Shown here: positions 1 through 7,559 of the stretch, piece after piece
Layout: the number at the start of each line of letters is the position of its first letter
How positions within the stretch are numbered: the stretch's first letter is position 1
Assembly: GCF_965278975.1 (NCBI RefSeq)
Contig: NZ_OZ257126.1
Coordinates: forward strand, 3,224,001-3,288,000
DNA: 64,000 nucleotides
Direction of reading: 5' to 3'
Source of the DNA: Ferrovibrio sp965278975
GTDB lineage: Bacteria; Pseudomonadota; Alphaproteobacteria; Ferrovibrionales; Ferrovibrionaceae
Notes under the pieces: model-generated
Seen by the model: the letters and a program-made list of their open reading frames with translations, nothing else
What the model was told of the DNA's origin: nothing
The model's database searches: none
Position numbers and translations under genes: made by a program

Positions 1-350
1 AAACTCCATGGAAGCTAGTCGCTGCAGCATTGGTATGGTCTTTGGGGCTTGTAATGCTCTTGAGGAGAACAAGCCTGCTTTCACTCAAGAGTATATATAA
101 AAGTGCAGTTGTTGTTTCTGCCACTACGGCCTTGGCATGCTTGCTGATGATTTTTCTCAATCATTTGTTTTTTGAAGGTGCAATTTATTCGTTTGTGATT
201 GTGTGGGCTGTGGGGACACTTATCAATTATAAACTGATCTCCAATGTATTTATATTTGAGAGCTTGGGCGTTAACTCCGTCTCACTGATTGCATTGAATT
301 TGCAAATTATTATTCAAGCTTCAATGATGATATTGCCCGTATTTTTGTGA
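1..350 (+). CDS. C-terminal part of a polytopic membrane protein (flippase-like), truncated by window edge
   Basis: The reading frame is open from base 3 and ends at TGA 348-350, so only the last 115 residues are visible. About four hydrophobic segments are separated by short polar loops, and there is no soluble C-terminal domain. This resembles the end of a Wzx/MATE-type polysaccharide flippase or another multi-pass transporter, but no diagnostic motif is present. The DNA is clearly richer in A+T than everything downstream (many Phe/Ile/Asn/Lys codons ending in A or T), which suggests a horizontally acquired surface-polysaccharide region to the left. Family assignment is a guess; the partial coding frame is fairly secure. 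Confidence 0.6.
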   Translation, partial: TPWKLVAAALVWSLGLVMLLRRTSLLSLKSIYKSAVVVSATTALACLLMIFLNHLFFEGAIYSFVIVWAVGTLINYKLISNVFIFESLGVNSVSLIALNLQIIIQASMMILPVFL

Positions 351-536
351 ACCTTAAGAGCTATTCTGGAACGCCCTAGGTCATTGTAGGCTATTGTCAC
401 TCACTTATGGGCACTCAGATGAGGGCATCGCTCCCAGCGGTGTAGTGTTTTTCGATCCGCCGCAAGACTGAATTACCCCGGACCTTGCCGCTCTGCTCGT
501 GGATGTTTTGGCGTAGAGCCGCGCAACAGCAGACAC

Positions 537-566
537 AAAAAAAGGGCCGCAGATGCGGCCCTTTTT
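537..566 (-). terminator. Rho-independent terminator of nrdB
   Basis: Arms GGGCCGC and GCGGCCC enclose an AGAT loop. On the minus strand the stem is followed by a run of seven T (the A-run at 537-543), 25 bases past the nrdB stop codon. A-run and T-run flank both sides, so it could also work on the plus strand. Confidence 0.85.
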
Positions 567-590
567 CGTTTGGTGGCAATGCGCTCAGGC

Positions 591-1550
591 TTATGCGAAA
601 GCGTCTTCCCAGTTGCCCTGGGTCGAGGCCTTGGAATATTCCGTGGCGCGGTTTTCGAAGAAGTTGGTGTGCTCGACGCCGTTGAGGATCGCATCCAGCC
701 AGGGCAGCGGATTCTTGGCGATGCGGTACATCGGTTGCAGGTTGAGCTGCAGCAGGCGGCGGTCGGCGGTCCAGCGGATGTAGTTCTTCACGTCTTCAGC
801 CGAGAGGCCCTGCACGCCGCCGAGTTCGAAGGCGAGGTCGATGAAGGCATCCTCGTGATCGACGATGGTGGAGCAGCAGACATAGAGGTCACGCTGGAAT
901 TCCTCGGTCCAGACTTCCGGGTTCTCCTCAACGAAGGTGCGGAACAGGCGGATGATCGAGTTGGTGTGCAGCGTTTCATCGCGCACCGACCACGACACGA
1001 TCTGGCCCATGCCCTTCATCTTGTTGAAGCGCGGGAAGTTCAGCAGGATGGCGAAGCTGGCGAAGAGCTGCAGCCCTTCCGTGAAGGCGCCGAATACCGC
1101 CAGGGTCTTGGCGATATCGGCCTTGGTCTCGACGCCGAACTGCTGCATGTAGTCGTACTTGTCCTTCATCTCCTTGTAGCGGAGGAAGGCCGAGTATTCT
1201 TCTTCGGGCATGCCGATGGTATCGAGCAGATGCGAATAGGCGGCGATATGCACCGTCTCCATATTCGCGAAGGCGGCCAGCATCATCTGCACTTCGGTGG
1301 GTTTGAACACCCGCGCGTAATGCTTCATGTAGCAGTTGGAGACTTCCACATCGGCCTGGGTGAAGAAGCGGAAAATCTGCGTCAGCAGATTCTTCTCGCC
1401 CGGCGTCAGCTTCTTCTGCCAGTCCTTCACGTCATCGGCCAGCGGCACTTCCTCGGGCAGCCAATGCACGCGCTGCTGCGTCATCCAGGCCTCGTAAGCC
1501 CAAGGATACTGGAAGGGCTTGTAGACCGGTTTGGCGTCGAGAAGCGGCAT
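591..1550 (-). CDS. nrdB: Ribonucleoside-diphosphate reductase class I, beta subunit (NrdB)
   Basis: This is the small subunit that makes and stores the tyrosyl radical used by NrdA to reduce ribonucleotides to deoxyribonucleotides. The predicted protein has 319 residues. The diiron ligands match the family pattern: D67, E98, H101, E158, E192 and H195, with the radical tyrosine at Y105 in HIAAYSH. The ATG at 1550 (MPLLDAKPVY) is chosen because the family starts near there and the upstream codons look non-coding. No ATP-cone is fused to either end. The gene is transcribed alone towards a strong terminator, and nrdA lies 3.4 kb away on the same strand instead of adjacent. Two NrdR-like boxes precede it. 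Confidence 0.96.
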   Translation of the reverse strand: MPLLDAKPVYKPFQYPWAYEAWMTQQRVHWLPEEVPLADDVKDWQKKLTPGEKNLLTQIFRFFTQADVEVSNCYMKHYARVFKPTEVQMMLAAFANMETVHIAAYSHLLDTIGMPEEEYSAFLRYKEMKDKYDYMQQFGVETKADIAKTLAVFGAFTEGLQLFASFAILLNFPRFNKMKGMGQIVSWSVRDETLHTNSIIRLFRTFVEENPEVWTEEFQRDLYVCCSTIVDHEDAFIDLAFELGGVQGLSAEDVKNYIRWTADRRLLQLNLQPMYRIAKNPLPWLDAILNGVEHTNFFENRATEYSKASTQGNWEDAFA

Positions 1551-1604
1551 GATGGAATCCCCGTGGCGGCGTGTTCGGGGGAGACTAGCGAAGCCGGCCT
1601 CTGG

Positions 1605-1651
1605 GCGCAACATATTGTGTGGTAGAAGCGCACTTGCGCAAAATCTTGCGG
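1605..1651. promoter_or_regulatory. Pair of NrdR-like boxes upstream of nrdB
   Basis: Box 1 at 1605-1620 reads GCGCAACATATTGTGT and matches the known NrdR consensus ACACWAWATATWGTGT at most positions. Box 2 at 1636-1651 reads GCGCAAAATCTTGCGG and is weaker. Their starts are exactly 31 bp apart, three helical turns, as is usual for cooperative NrdR binding. They sit 55 and 86 bp upstream of the nrdB start, so NrdR repression of nrdB is likely. No nrdR gene is in the window. Confidence 0.65.
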
Positions 1652-1657
1652 ATAAGC

Positions 1658-1711
1658 CTGTGGATTACCCGGGGGATTACCCAGGGGATTAGGCTGGGGA
1701 TTGCCCTGGGG
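1658..1711. repeat. Short tandem repeat of a GGGGATTA-like unit over the ohrR 3' end
   Basis: Four imperfect 12-13 bp units (each with GGATTA or GGATTG followed by CCC or GCT and a G-run) run from the nrdB upstream region into the end of ohrR. The ohrR stop codon lies inside the array, so the last OhrR residues (PPGQSPA) come partly from the repeat. Likely slipped-strand variation; no function is evident. Confidence 0.5.
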
Positions 1712-2162
1712 GCAGGCTGTGCAAGGCAGCCGCAAGTCCCTGTAATTCAGTGCGCAACCGGGCAATGTCGCGGCCGGGCAGAGGCAGCAGGCAGGCAAGC
1801 CCCTGTTTCATCTCCGCCACGCCGGCTTTCAGGTCCCGGCCCGCCTGGGTCAAGGCAATGCGCACCTGGCGCTCGTCCTGGGTATCGCGCTGGCGGGTCA
1901 GCAGGCCGGCCTGTTCCATGCGCTTGAGCATCGGGGTGAGGGTGCCGGAATCGAGATGCAGCCGTTCGCCGAGCTGCTTGACCGTGAGTCCAGGCCCGGG
2001 CAGCCCGTCCTGCTCCCACAGCACCAGCAGCACCAGATACTGCGGATAGGTGAGGCCGAGCGGTTCCAGCTTGTCGCGATACAGCCGGGTCATGGCATTG
2101 GACGCGGCATAGAGCGCGAAGCAGAGCTGGGCATCGAGCTTGAGATTGGAATCGGCGGACAT
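1689..2162 (-). CDS. ohrR: OhrR, MarR-family organic-hydroperoxide-sensing repressor
   Basis: OhrR represses ohr and leaves DNA when its N-terminal cysteine is oxidised by organic peroxides. The 157-residue product has the sensing cysteine C14 in the family signature LCFALYAAS, with Y18 after it, and a second cysteine at C124 that could form the disulfide of two-Cys OhrR proteins. The winged helix lies at about residues 55-100. ATG 2162 is preferred over the upstream in-frame start because the family begins just before the cysteine helix. It is 71 bp downstream of ohr on the same strand, so the pair is probably co-transcribed and autoregulated. Confidence 0.93.
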   Translation of the reverse strand: MSADSNLKLDAQLCFALYAASNAMTRLYRDKLEPLGLTYPQYLVLLVLWEQDGLPGPGLTVKQLGERLHLDSGTLTPMLKRMEQAGLLTRQRDTQDERQVRIALTQAGRDLKAGVAEMKQGLACLLPLPGRDIARLRTELQGLAAALHSLPPGQSPA

Positions 2163-2233
2163 GGCTATAGCCTCCCCGATTGGCGCCGGGCTCCGCAAGA
2201 AGCCCGGCGCGTATCGTGGGTCGGAGTGTGGAT

Positions 2234-2650
2234 TTAGACCGTCGCCTTCACGGTGGCGTCGATATTGCCACGGGTCGCCTTGGAATACGGGCAGACCTGA
2301 TGCGCGCCATGGGCCAGTGCGTCGGCGGTGGCCTGGTCCAGGCCCGGCAGATGCACAACGATGGCCGCATTCAGGCCGAAGCTGGTCTCATCCTTGCCGA
2401 TGCCGATGGTCACGGTGACCGTGTTGCCGGCCGGCAGGGTGATGCCCTTGCCGCGGGCCACCAGGCCCAGCGCGCCCTGGAAGCAGGCGGCATAGCCCGA
2501 GGCGAAGAAGGTTTCCGGATTGGCGGCATTGCCCGGGCCGCCGAGTTCCTTCGGCATCGCCAGCGTCATGTCGATGATGCCATCGGCCGAGGTGACGCGG
2601 CCCGAACGGCCGCCGGTGGCAGTGGCAGTGGTGGTGTAAAGCGGGGTCAT
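2234..2650 (-). CDS. ohr: Organic hydroperoxide resistance protein Ohr (OsmC family)
   Basis: Ohr is a cytoplasmic thiol peroxidase that reduces organic and fatty-acid hydroperoxides, using lipoylated proteins as reductant. The 138-residue product has the usual family length. C56 (in AACFQGAL) is the peroxidatic cysteine and C120 (in QVCPYSKA) the resolving one. R15 and E46 fit the conserved Arg/Glu pair that activates the peroxidatic thiol. The ATG at 2650 gives the standard N-terminus MTPLYTT. Upstream is an OhrR-type operator in an AT-rich stretch; ohrR follows downstream. Confidence 0.95.
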   Translation of the reverse strand: MTPLYTTTATATGGRSGRVTSADGIIDMTLAMPKELGGPGNAANPETFFASGYAACFQGALGLVARGKGITLPAGNTVTVTIGIGKDETSFGLNAAIVVHLPGLDQATADALAHGAHQVCPYSKATRGNIDATVKATV

Positions 2651-2730
2651 GGTCAGTCTCCTGTTGGTGGCCCGGGATGGGGTTACTAAAGGTTCGAGGC
2701 CGTTGCTGTCTGACAGGAAAATAAATAGCG

Positions 2731-2745
2731 TACAATTTAATTTTG
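2731..2745. promoter_or_regulatory. Candidate OhrR operator upstream of ohr
   Basis: TACAATTTAATTTTG resembles the published OhrR palindrome TACAATT-N-AATTGTA: the left half is perfect and the right half has two differences. It lies 81 bp upstream of the ohr ATG in the most AT-rich part of the 353-bp gap 2651-3003. The rest of that gap shows no convincing gene or structure. Confidence 0.55.
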
Positions 2746-3003
2746 AATAAGCTAAATTTTGATGACGGCGATCACACCCTGGGGCGGTGTCATTCGCCAC
2801 CTAGTCAGGTTATCCGCCAAGAACTTGGTCTCCCGATGCTACAGAGTGTTCGGACTCATAGGCTGGCCAGCCGGTCTGTGTCGGTACGTAAATATTCATA
2901 GCGCCCTAGCGACAGAAATCTCGCTATTCAAAGAGTTTGAGTCAGCGCGAGTCATCACCGCAACTACAGCCTAGCAAGAATCCAAAACCAGGACTTGAGT
3001 CAT

Positions 3004-3633
3004 ATGATTGAGCAGACGCCAAATATGGTGAGCCTAGACGCGGAGCAGCAACGTCAGCTGAAGCGGCTTGTTTTAGAGGACCGTCCTTATATCGACCGCG
3101 TCAGCCTCAGTTTTTGCCTCCTACTTTTGGAAATCCGGCGGTCCCGCAACGAAGATGACATCATCATTATGGAGATGGATGCCCTTGAAGGTTTAGCTCC
3201 GTCGTCGACCCGGCGTCCGGCCGACATGTTTTTGCATCCACCGCTCACGCCGCTATGGCACAAGCACGTTTTCATGCCCCGGCATGTCGTCGGCAATCTC
3301 GGCGCCCATTGGGGTTTACTCAATAAGCAGCACCTGCCGATTGAGGAGCAGGGCAACAGTCGGCTTGACCGAATGATTGCTGATGTTTTCAGCAAGCATG
3401 ACGAAGTCTCGGATGATTTTATCCGCGACTTAACGACTGGGTTTATTGATAAGCCCTTTTGGTATCGCTTTGACAAAGGCGTCACGGGGGACTGGCTGAT
3501 TTTCGCCAAGCACAAGGGTGAGAACTACTATCTGCATTATACCGAGCACAGCAAGTCTAGTGAGGACGATGCCAGGATTGTGGATTATCTGAGGCGCACG
3601 GCTGCAGCAGAGTTCTCTTTCTTGTTTGAGTAA
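3004..3633 (+). CDS. Hypothetical protein, unknown family
   Basis: A 209-residue soluble protein with no signal peptide or membrane segment. I do not recognise a family. An N-terminal helical, charged part (about 1-55) is followed by a His/Trp/Pro-rich middle (LHPPLTPLWHKH, then GNLGAHWGLL at about 75-105). The C-terminal part looks like a beta-rich domain with WYRFDKG, DWLIFAKH and NYYLHYTEH at about 155-185. ATG 3004 is chosen over TTG 2995 because AGGA at 2990-2993 is well spaced for it. Base composition is lower in G+C than the neighbours and codon choice is looser, hinting at acquisition by transfer. It is flanked by non-coding gaps on both sides, so it is probably expressed alone. Confidence 0.7.
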   Translation: MIEQTPNMVSLDAEQQRQLKRLVLEDRPYIDRVSLSFCLLLLEIRRSRNEDDIIIMEMDALEGLAPSSTRRPADMFLHPPLTPLWHKHVFMPRHVVGNLGAHWGLLNKQHLPIEEQGNSRLDRMIADVFSKHDEVSDDFIRDLTTGFIDKPFWYRFDKGVTGDWLIFAKHKGENYYLHYTEHSKSSEDDARIVDYLRRTAAAEFSFLFE

Positions 3634-3961
3634 TTTTCAGTGGCCTGCTACTTCTTTTCGATTACTGGCGGCGTCAGTGGAAAATGGCTGACATGGCGGT
3701 CAAACCACGGCAAATGGCGACTAGTTAGAGTGGAAAAATGGCCACTAATTGGTTGATTCCGGCCTTGGCGGCAACCGCTGGGCACACGGCAGTCCGCTTC
3801 GCCCACGAACAAGTCACGCTTGCACCACGATTTTGCCGTGATCGGGAGTCATATCTCACATTGCCGGCAGCGCTCGCGGGGCGTGGCTGGGGGAGCCTGA
3901 ACCGCCGTTGCCAGACCCTGGGGGAAGTATTCCCCCGGAATGTTGCATCTGGAGGTGCGTC
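3634..3961. other. Non-coding gap, nothing recognised
   Basis: These 328 bases separate the hypothetical gene from the SPW-repeat gene. Only weak similarity between two short stretches near 3715-3755 (both with TGGC-ACTA-TT) is visible. There is no clear terminator, RNA gene or coding frame. A Shine-Dalgarno GGAGG at 3951-3955 belongs to the next gene. Confidence 0.5.
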
Positions 3962-4390
3962 ATGGGCCAGCTATCGAAACTGCATTCCTTCCCTCATCGC
4001 TTCGACCATCGCGGCGTCGGCCTGCATCACACGCAGCCGCGCAAGGCACGCCTGCCCTGGGAGGCCTGGACGACCCTGGCGCTCGGCGTTGCCATTGGCC
4101 TCGCGCCCTGGAGCTTCGGCTTCACCGGGCTCGGCGGCGCCACCATGAACAGCGTCATCATCGGCATGCTGGTCTTCGCGCTCGCCGGACTCACGCTCAC
4201 CCTGCAGGATCGCTGGGAGGGCTGGTTCACGCTCGGCCTCGGCGCCTGGCTGGTGCTGGCGCCCTGGCTGCTCAGCTTCTACCGCGTACCACAGGCGGCG
4301 CTGCCGCATCTCGGCTTCGGCCTGGCGCTGATGGCGGTGTCGATCCTGAGCCTGTGGCGCAGCTGGGGCGAGGACGAAGCCGAGGCTTAA
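3962..4390 (+). CDS. SPW repeat-containing small membrane protein
   Basis: A 142-residue protein with four predicted transmembrane helices arranged as two SPW-type repeats: ALGVAIGLAPWSFGF at about 46-60 and LGAWLVLAPWLLSF at about 93-107, each with the Pro-Trp turn typical of the family. The 35-residue N-terminus is basic and His-rich and probably cytoplasmic. ATG 3962 is supported by GGAGG 7 bases upstream. The function of SPW proteins is not established. The gene runs towards msrB with a 47-bp gap and may share its transcript. Confidence 0.8.
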   Translation: MGQLSKLHSFPHRFDHRGVGLHHTQPRKARLPWEAWTTLALGVAIGLAPWSFGFTGLGGATMNSVIIGMLVFALAGLTLTLQDRWEGWFTLGLGAWLVLAPWLLSFYRVPQAALPHLGFGLALMAVSILSLWRSWGEDEAEA

Positions 4391-4437
4391 CTGCCGGCAC
4401 CGGCGCCCTATATGCTGGGAGCAGCAGGAGGGCGCCG

Positions 4438-4857
4438 ATGGCCGACCACGACAAGAAGACGTTTCCGATCCAGCTTGAGGATGCCGAATGGCGCCAGCGG
4501 CTGGATGCCGCCGCCTATCAGGTGCTGCGCCATGCCGCCACCGAACGGCCCTATACCAGCCCGCTCAATCACGAGAAGCGCGCCGGCCAGTTCCTTTGCG
4601 CCGGCTGCGGTTCGACGCTGTTTGACTCCGATACCAAGTTCGACAGCGGCTGCGGCTGGCCAAGTTTCTACCAGGCCAAGGATGGCGCGGTGGCGACAGC
4701 CGAGGATAACAGCCATTTCATGCGCCGCACCGAAGTGCTCTGCGCCAAATGCGGCGGCCATCTCGGCCATGTCTTTCCCGATGGGCCGCAGCCCACCGGC
4801 GACCGCTATTGCATGAACGGCGTGGCGCTGAAATTCCAACCGCAAGAGAAGAAGTAA
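4438..4857 (+). CDS. msrB: Peptide-methionine (R)-S-oxide reductase MsrB
   Basis: MsrB reduces the R isomer of methionine sulfoxide in oxidised proteins. In this 139-residue form, C54/C57 and C102/C105 bind the structural zinc. C125 in GDRYCMNG is the catalytic cysteine. C72 in GCGWPSF is placed to act as the resolving cysteine. There is no signal peptide, so it is cytoplasmic. ATG 4438 follows AGGAGG at 4427-4432. It ends just before a strong shared terminator. Its closeness to ohr/ohrR and nrdA fits an oxidative-stress repair neighbourhood, though co-regulation is not shown by the sequence. Confidence 0.95.
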   Translation: MADHDKKTFPIQLEDAEWRQRLDAAAYQVLRHAATERPYTSPLNHEKRAGQFLCAGCGSTLFDSDTKFDSGCGWPSFYQAKDGAVATAEDNSHFMRRTEVLCAKCGGHLGHVFPDGPQPTGDRYCMNGVALKFQPQEKK

Positions 4858-4887
4858 GCCGCTAAAAGAGGTAGGCCGCTGAACGAG

Positions 4888-4917
4888 AAACGGCCCGGGA
4901 TTGCTCCCGGGCCGTTT
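4888..4917. terminator. Bidirectional hairpin terminator between msrB and nrdA
   Basis: A perfect 13-bp stem (AAACGGCCCGGGA paired with TCCCGGGCCGTTT) closes a 4-base loop TTGC. It sits between the convergent msrB and nrdA stop codons and can end both transcripts. Confidence 0.85.
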
Positions 4918-4939
4918 CGCTAAAAGCAGGCTGCGCCGC

Positions 4940-6886
4940 TTACTGGCAGGCGAGGCATTCCTCGTAATTCACCGCTTCGCGCGGGCCGTTGCCGGCCTGG
5001 GCCATTTCCAACGGCAATTCGGCTTCAACTACGGCCAGATCGCCTTGCGGGCGCTCGCCTTCGTTGATGCGGCCAACCACCGGGATCGCCATGGTCATCA
5101 CCGTGGCGGGCGCTGTTGCCGGCATTGCCTGGCCGGACACGACGGTCTGGCCGGAAACCTTCTCGGCGCGCTGGATTGACAGCGAGCGGCAGTAATAGAG
5201 GCTCTTCACGCCCTTCTTCCAGGCCTGGAAGTGGATCTGGTGCAGATCGCGCTTATGCACATTGGCCGGCAGGAAGATGTTCAGGCTCTGCGCCTGGCAG
5301 ATATAGGGCGTGCGGTCGGCGGCGAGATCGATCAGCCAGCGCTGGTCGAGTTCGAAGGCGGTCTTGTACACCGCCTTGTCGTCGTCGCTGAGGAAGTCGA
5401 GATGCTGCACCGAGCCATCATTCACGGTGATCGACGACCAGGTTTCCTCGTCATTCTTGCCGTAGGTCTCCAGCAGCTTTTCCAGATGCGGGCTGCGCAC
5501 GGAGAAGGAACCCGAGAGGGTCTTGTGCGTGAAGGCATTGGCCACATTCGGCTCGATGCCGGGCGAAGCGCCGCCGGCGATGATCGAGATCGAGGCAGTC
5601 GGCGCAATCGCGATCTTGTGCGAGAACCGCTCCATGATGCCGTATTCCTTGGCATCCTCGCAGGGGCCGCGCTCTTCCGCCAGCGCGCGGGAAGCGGCGT
5701 CGGCCTGCTCCTTCACATGCTTGAAGATGGTGCGGTTCCACACCTTGGCCATCACGCTTTCCCACGGCACGCCATTGGCCTGCAGGAAGGAATGGAAGCC
5801 CATCACGCCGAGGCCGACCGAACGCTCGCGCTGCGCCGCATAGCGGGCGCGGGACATGCTGTCCGGTGCGGTCTTGATGAAATCTTCCAGCACGTTGTCG
5901 AGGAAGCGCAGGCAATCCTCGATGAAGTTCGGCGCGTCCTTCCAGTCATGGAAGTATTCGAGATTGAGCGACGAGAGGCAGCAGACCGCCGTGCGCTGCT
6001 GGCCATGATGATCCACACCGGTCGGCAGCGTGATCTCGGAGCAGAGATTGGAGGTCTTGACGCGCAGGCCGGCCAGCTTGTGATGCTCGGGCAGGGCGCG
6101 GTTCACATGGTCGATGTTGACGATGTAGGGCTCGCCGGTCTCGATGCGGGCGGTGAGGATGCGGATCCACAGCGCGCGCGCCGACACGGTCTTCTGCACC
6201 GTGCGGTCATGCGGGCTGAGCAGCGCCCATTCCTCGTCCTTCTCCACGGCGCGCATGAAGGCATCCGAGATCAGCAGGCCGTTATGCAGGTTCAGCGCCT
6301 TGCGGTTCGGGTCGCCGCCGGTGGGGCGGCGGATCTCGATGAATTCCTCGATTTCCGGATGGTCCACCGGCAGGTAGCAGGCGGCCGAGCCACGGCGCAG
6401 CGACCCTTGAGAGATCGCCAGCGTGAGGCTGTCCATCACGCGGATGAACGGGATGATGCCCGAGGTCTTGCCGTTCTGACCGACCTTCTCGCCGATCGAG
6501 CGCAGGTTGCCCCAGTAGCTGCCGATGCCGCCACCGCGCGCCGCCAGCCAGACATTCTCGTTCCACAGGCCGACGATGCCATCCAGGCTGTCATTGGCTT
6601 CGTTGAGGAAGCAGGAGATCGGCAGGCCGCGATTGGTGCCGCCATTCGACAGCACCGGGGTGGCCGGCATGAACCAGAGCTTGGAGATGTAGTCATACAT
6701 CCGCTGGCCATGCGCCGTGTCGTCGGCATAGTGGCTGGCCACGCGGGCGAACAGGTCCTGGTAGCTCTCGCCGGGCAGCAGATAGCGGTCATCCAGCGTC
6801 GCCTTGCCGAAATCGGTCAGCAGGCGGTCGCGCTGGCGGTCCATCTCGATGCGAATGCCACGTTCGGTCTGCAGCGTGTTCAGCAC
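4940..6886 (-). CDS. nrdA: Ribonucleoside-diphosphate reductase class I, alpha subunit (NrdA), no ATP-cone
   Basis: The catalytic subunit reduces NDPs using the NrdB radical. The 648-residue product keeps the chemistry: C92 (ISCFLNE) and a cysteine of C302/C303 as the reducing pair, N280-C282-E284 in SNLCSEI as the thiyl-radical site, the radical-transfer tyrosines in LYYCRS near residue 575, and a C-terminal shuttle pair C644/C647 in CLAC. The GTG at 6886 is chosen because GGGGA sits just upstream and the family alignment starts there. The protein is about 110 residues shorter than the 761-residue E. coli NrdA, and C92 aligns with E. coli C225. The N-terminal ATP-cone that switches activity off with dATP is therefore absent. 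NrdB has none either. Confidence 0.95.
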   Translation of the reverse strand: MLNTLQTERGIRIEMDRQRDRLLTDFGKATLDDRYLLPGESYQDLFARVASHYADDTAHGQRMYDYISKLWFMPATPVLSNGGTNRGLPISCFLNEANDSLDGIVGLWNENVWLAARGGGIGSYWGNLRSIGEKVGQNGKTSGIIPFIRVMDSLTLAISQGSLRRGSAACYLPVDHPEIEEFIEIRRPTGGDPNRKALNLHNGLLISDAFMRAVEKDEEWALLSPHDRTVQKTVSARALWIRILTARIETGEPYIVNIDHVNRALPEHHKLAGLRVKTSNLCSEITLPTGVDHHGQQRTAVCCLSSLNLEYFHDWKDAPNFIEDCLRFLDNVLEDFIKTAPDSMSRARYAAQRERSVGLGVMGFHSFLQANGVPWESVMAKVWNRTIFKHVKEQADAASRALAEERGPCEDAKEYGIMERFSHKIAIAPTASISIIAGGASPGIEPNVANAFTHKTLSGSFSVRSPHLEKLLETYGKNDEETWSSITVNDGSVQHLDFLSDDDKAVYKTAFELDQRWLIDLAADRTPYICQAQSLNIFLPANVHKRDLHQIHFQAWKKGVKSLYYCRSLSIQRAEKVSGQTVVSGQAMPATAPATVMTMAIPVVGRINEGERPQGDLAVVEAELPLEMAQAGNGPREAVNYEECLACQ

Positions 6887-6973
6887 GGTTGGTTCCCCTT
6901 TCTTATTCCGCCTGGCCGATTCAGAATCAGCCCCCCAGCGCAAAATGCGATGTCGTTTTCGCTGGATCAGCCA

Positions 6974-6989
6974 GCACTAAATCTTGATC
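6974..6989. promoter_or_regulatory. Candidate NrdR-like box upstream of nrdA
   Basis: GCACTAAATCTTGATC shares the core of the second nrdB box (GC-C-AAATCTTG) and lies 88 bp upstream of the nrdA GTG, at nearly the same distance as in nrdB. A second stretch at 7101-7116 (ACACTAGATATGGTAG) also matches the NrdR consensus at 12 of 16 positions but is farther away. No partner at a clean 31-bp spacing was found, so this is weaker than the nrdB site. Confidence 0.35.
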
Positions 6990-7131
6990 TTTTGTTCGCC
7001 GATGAGTGCACCTTGCCGCGCTCACCTTGCCTTGCCTGCCAGACCGGTTTCCCGGGTCTTTCAGGCAGTCGCGGCGCCCCACTCGGCACATCCCCGACGA
7101 ACACTAGATATGGTAGCCACTCTTAACGAAC

Positions 7132-7177
7132 GGTCAACAGGATGTATGAAACATTCCTGCAAAAAATCCTGTTGACC
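7132..7177. repeat. Perfect 12-bp inverted repeat with a second nested hairpin
   Basis: GGTCAACAGGAT at 7132-7143 pairs perfectly with ATCCTGTTGACC at 7166-7177 across 22 bases. Inside it, AGGATGT and ACATTCCT can form an alternative smaller hairpin. There is no T-run on either side, so it is not a normal terminator. It could be a dimeric regulator site or a leader RNA hairpin. Confidence 0.6.
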
Positions 7178-7348
7178 ACAACGCCGATGCGTGGGCGGCC
7201 CCATTTTACTGCGTGTCGCAGCATTCTCCGCAGTGCAAAATCATGGTCATGTGGATGCAGTGAAAGCCGGGGATAAGATCAAGATTTGGGAAAAATGCAC
7301 CGTCAGGGCGAGCCGCTTTACCCCTGGCGCTCGCGTGACTTGCCGGAT

Positions 7349-7357
7349 TTATCCACA
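7349..7357 (+). promoter_or_regulatory. DnaA box
   Basis: TTATCCACA is an exact match to the consensus DnaA box, about 200 bp upstream of the coiled-coil gene. A single box can regulate a promoter or titrate DnaA; alone it is weak evidence. Confidence 0.4.
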
Positions 7358-7559
7358 GGGCGAAACAGGCTGAAGTTGCTCGGCATGAATCGGGGGGGCT
7401 GGCGGCCTGTCCACCTGCCATTAATCCCCTTGCTCACCAGCCATTAACCATTGCCCCCTAGGGTGCAGGATAGGCAGACCTGTGCAAGTTGTTGCGCGGC
7501 CGGTATTTGGTGCTTCAATGGGGGCAGCCGAAATCCGGCAATGGCGGGGAGATTCTGGC

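Larger units (their letters stand above)
6887..7559. other. Long intergenic region between divergent nrdA and the coiled-coil gene
   Basis: This 673-bp gap holds no convincing gene. It carries candidate NrdR-like sites, a perfect 12-bp inverted repeat at 7132-7177 and a perfect DnaA box at 7349. Near 7420-7450 CCAGCCATTAA-like half-sites are repeated, with TTAA cores as in CtrA half-sites but not at the 7-bp CtrA spacing. It must contain both the nrdA promoter and the promoter of the downstream plus-strand gene. Confidence 0.6.

Noticed and set aside
2759..2974. 71-codon plus-strand frame upstream of the hypothetical gene
   Set aside because: No Shine-Dalgarno, no recognisable protein, and it starts beside the ohr operator; probably chance.
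5231..7126. Long plus-strand frame opposite nrdA
   Set aside because: nrdA is certain by motif content; the antisense product is an Arg/Gly/His/Val mixture with no domain.
7400..7460. CtrA site before the TipN-like gene
   Set aside because: TTAA cores repeat within similar contexts, but the required TTAA-N7-TTAA spacing is absent.
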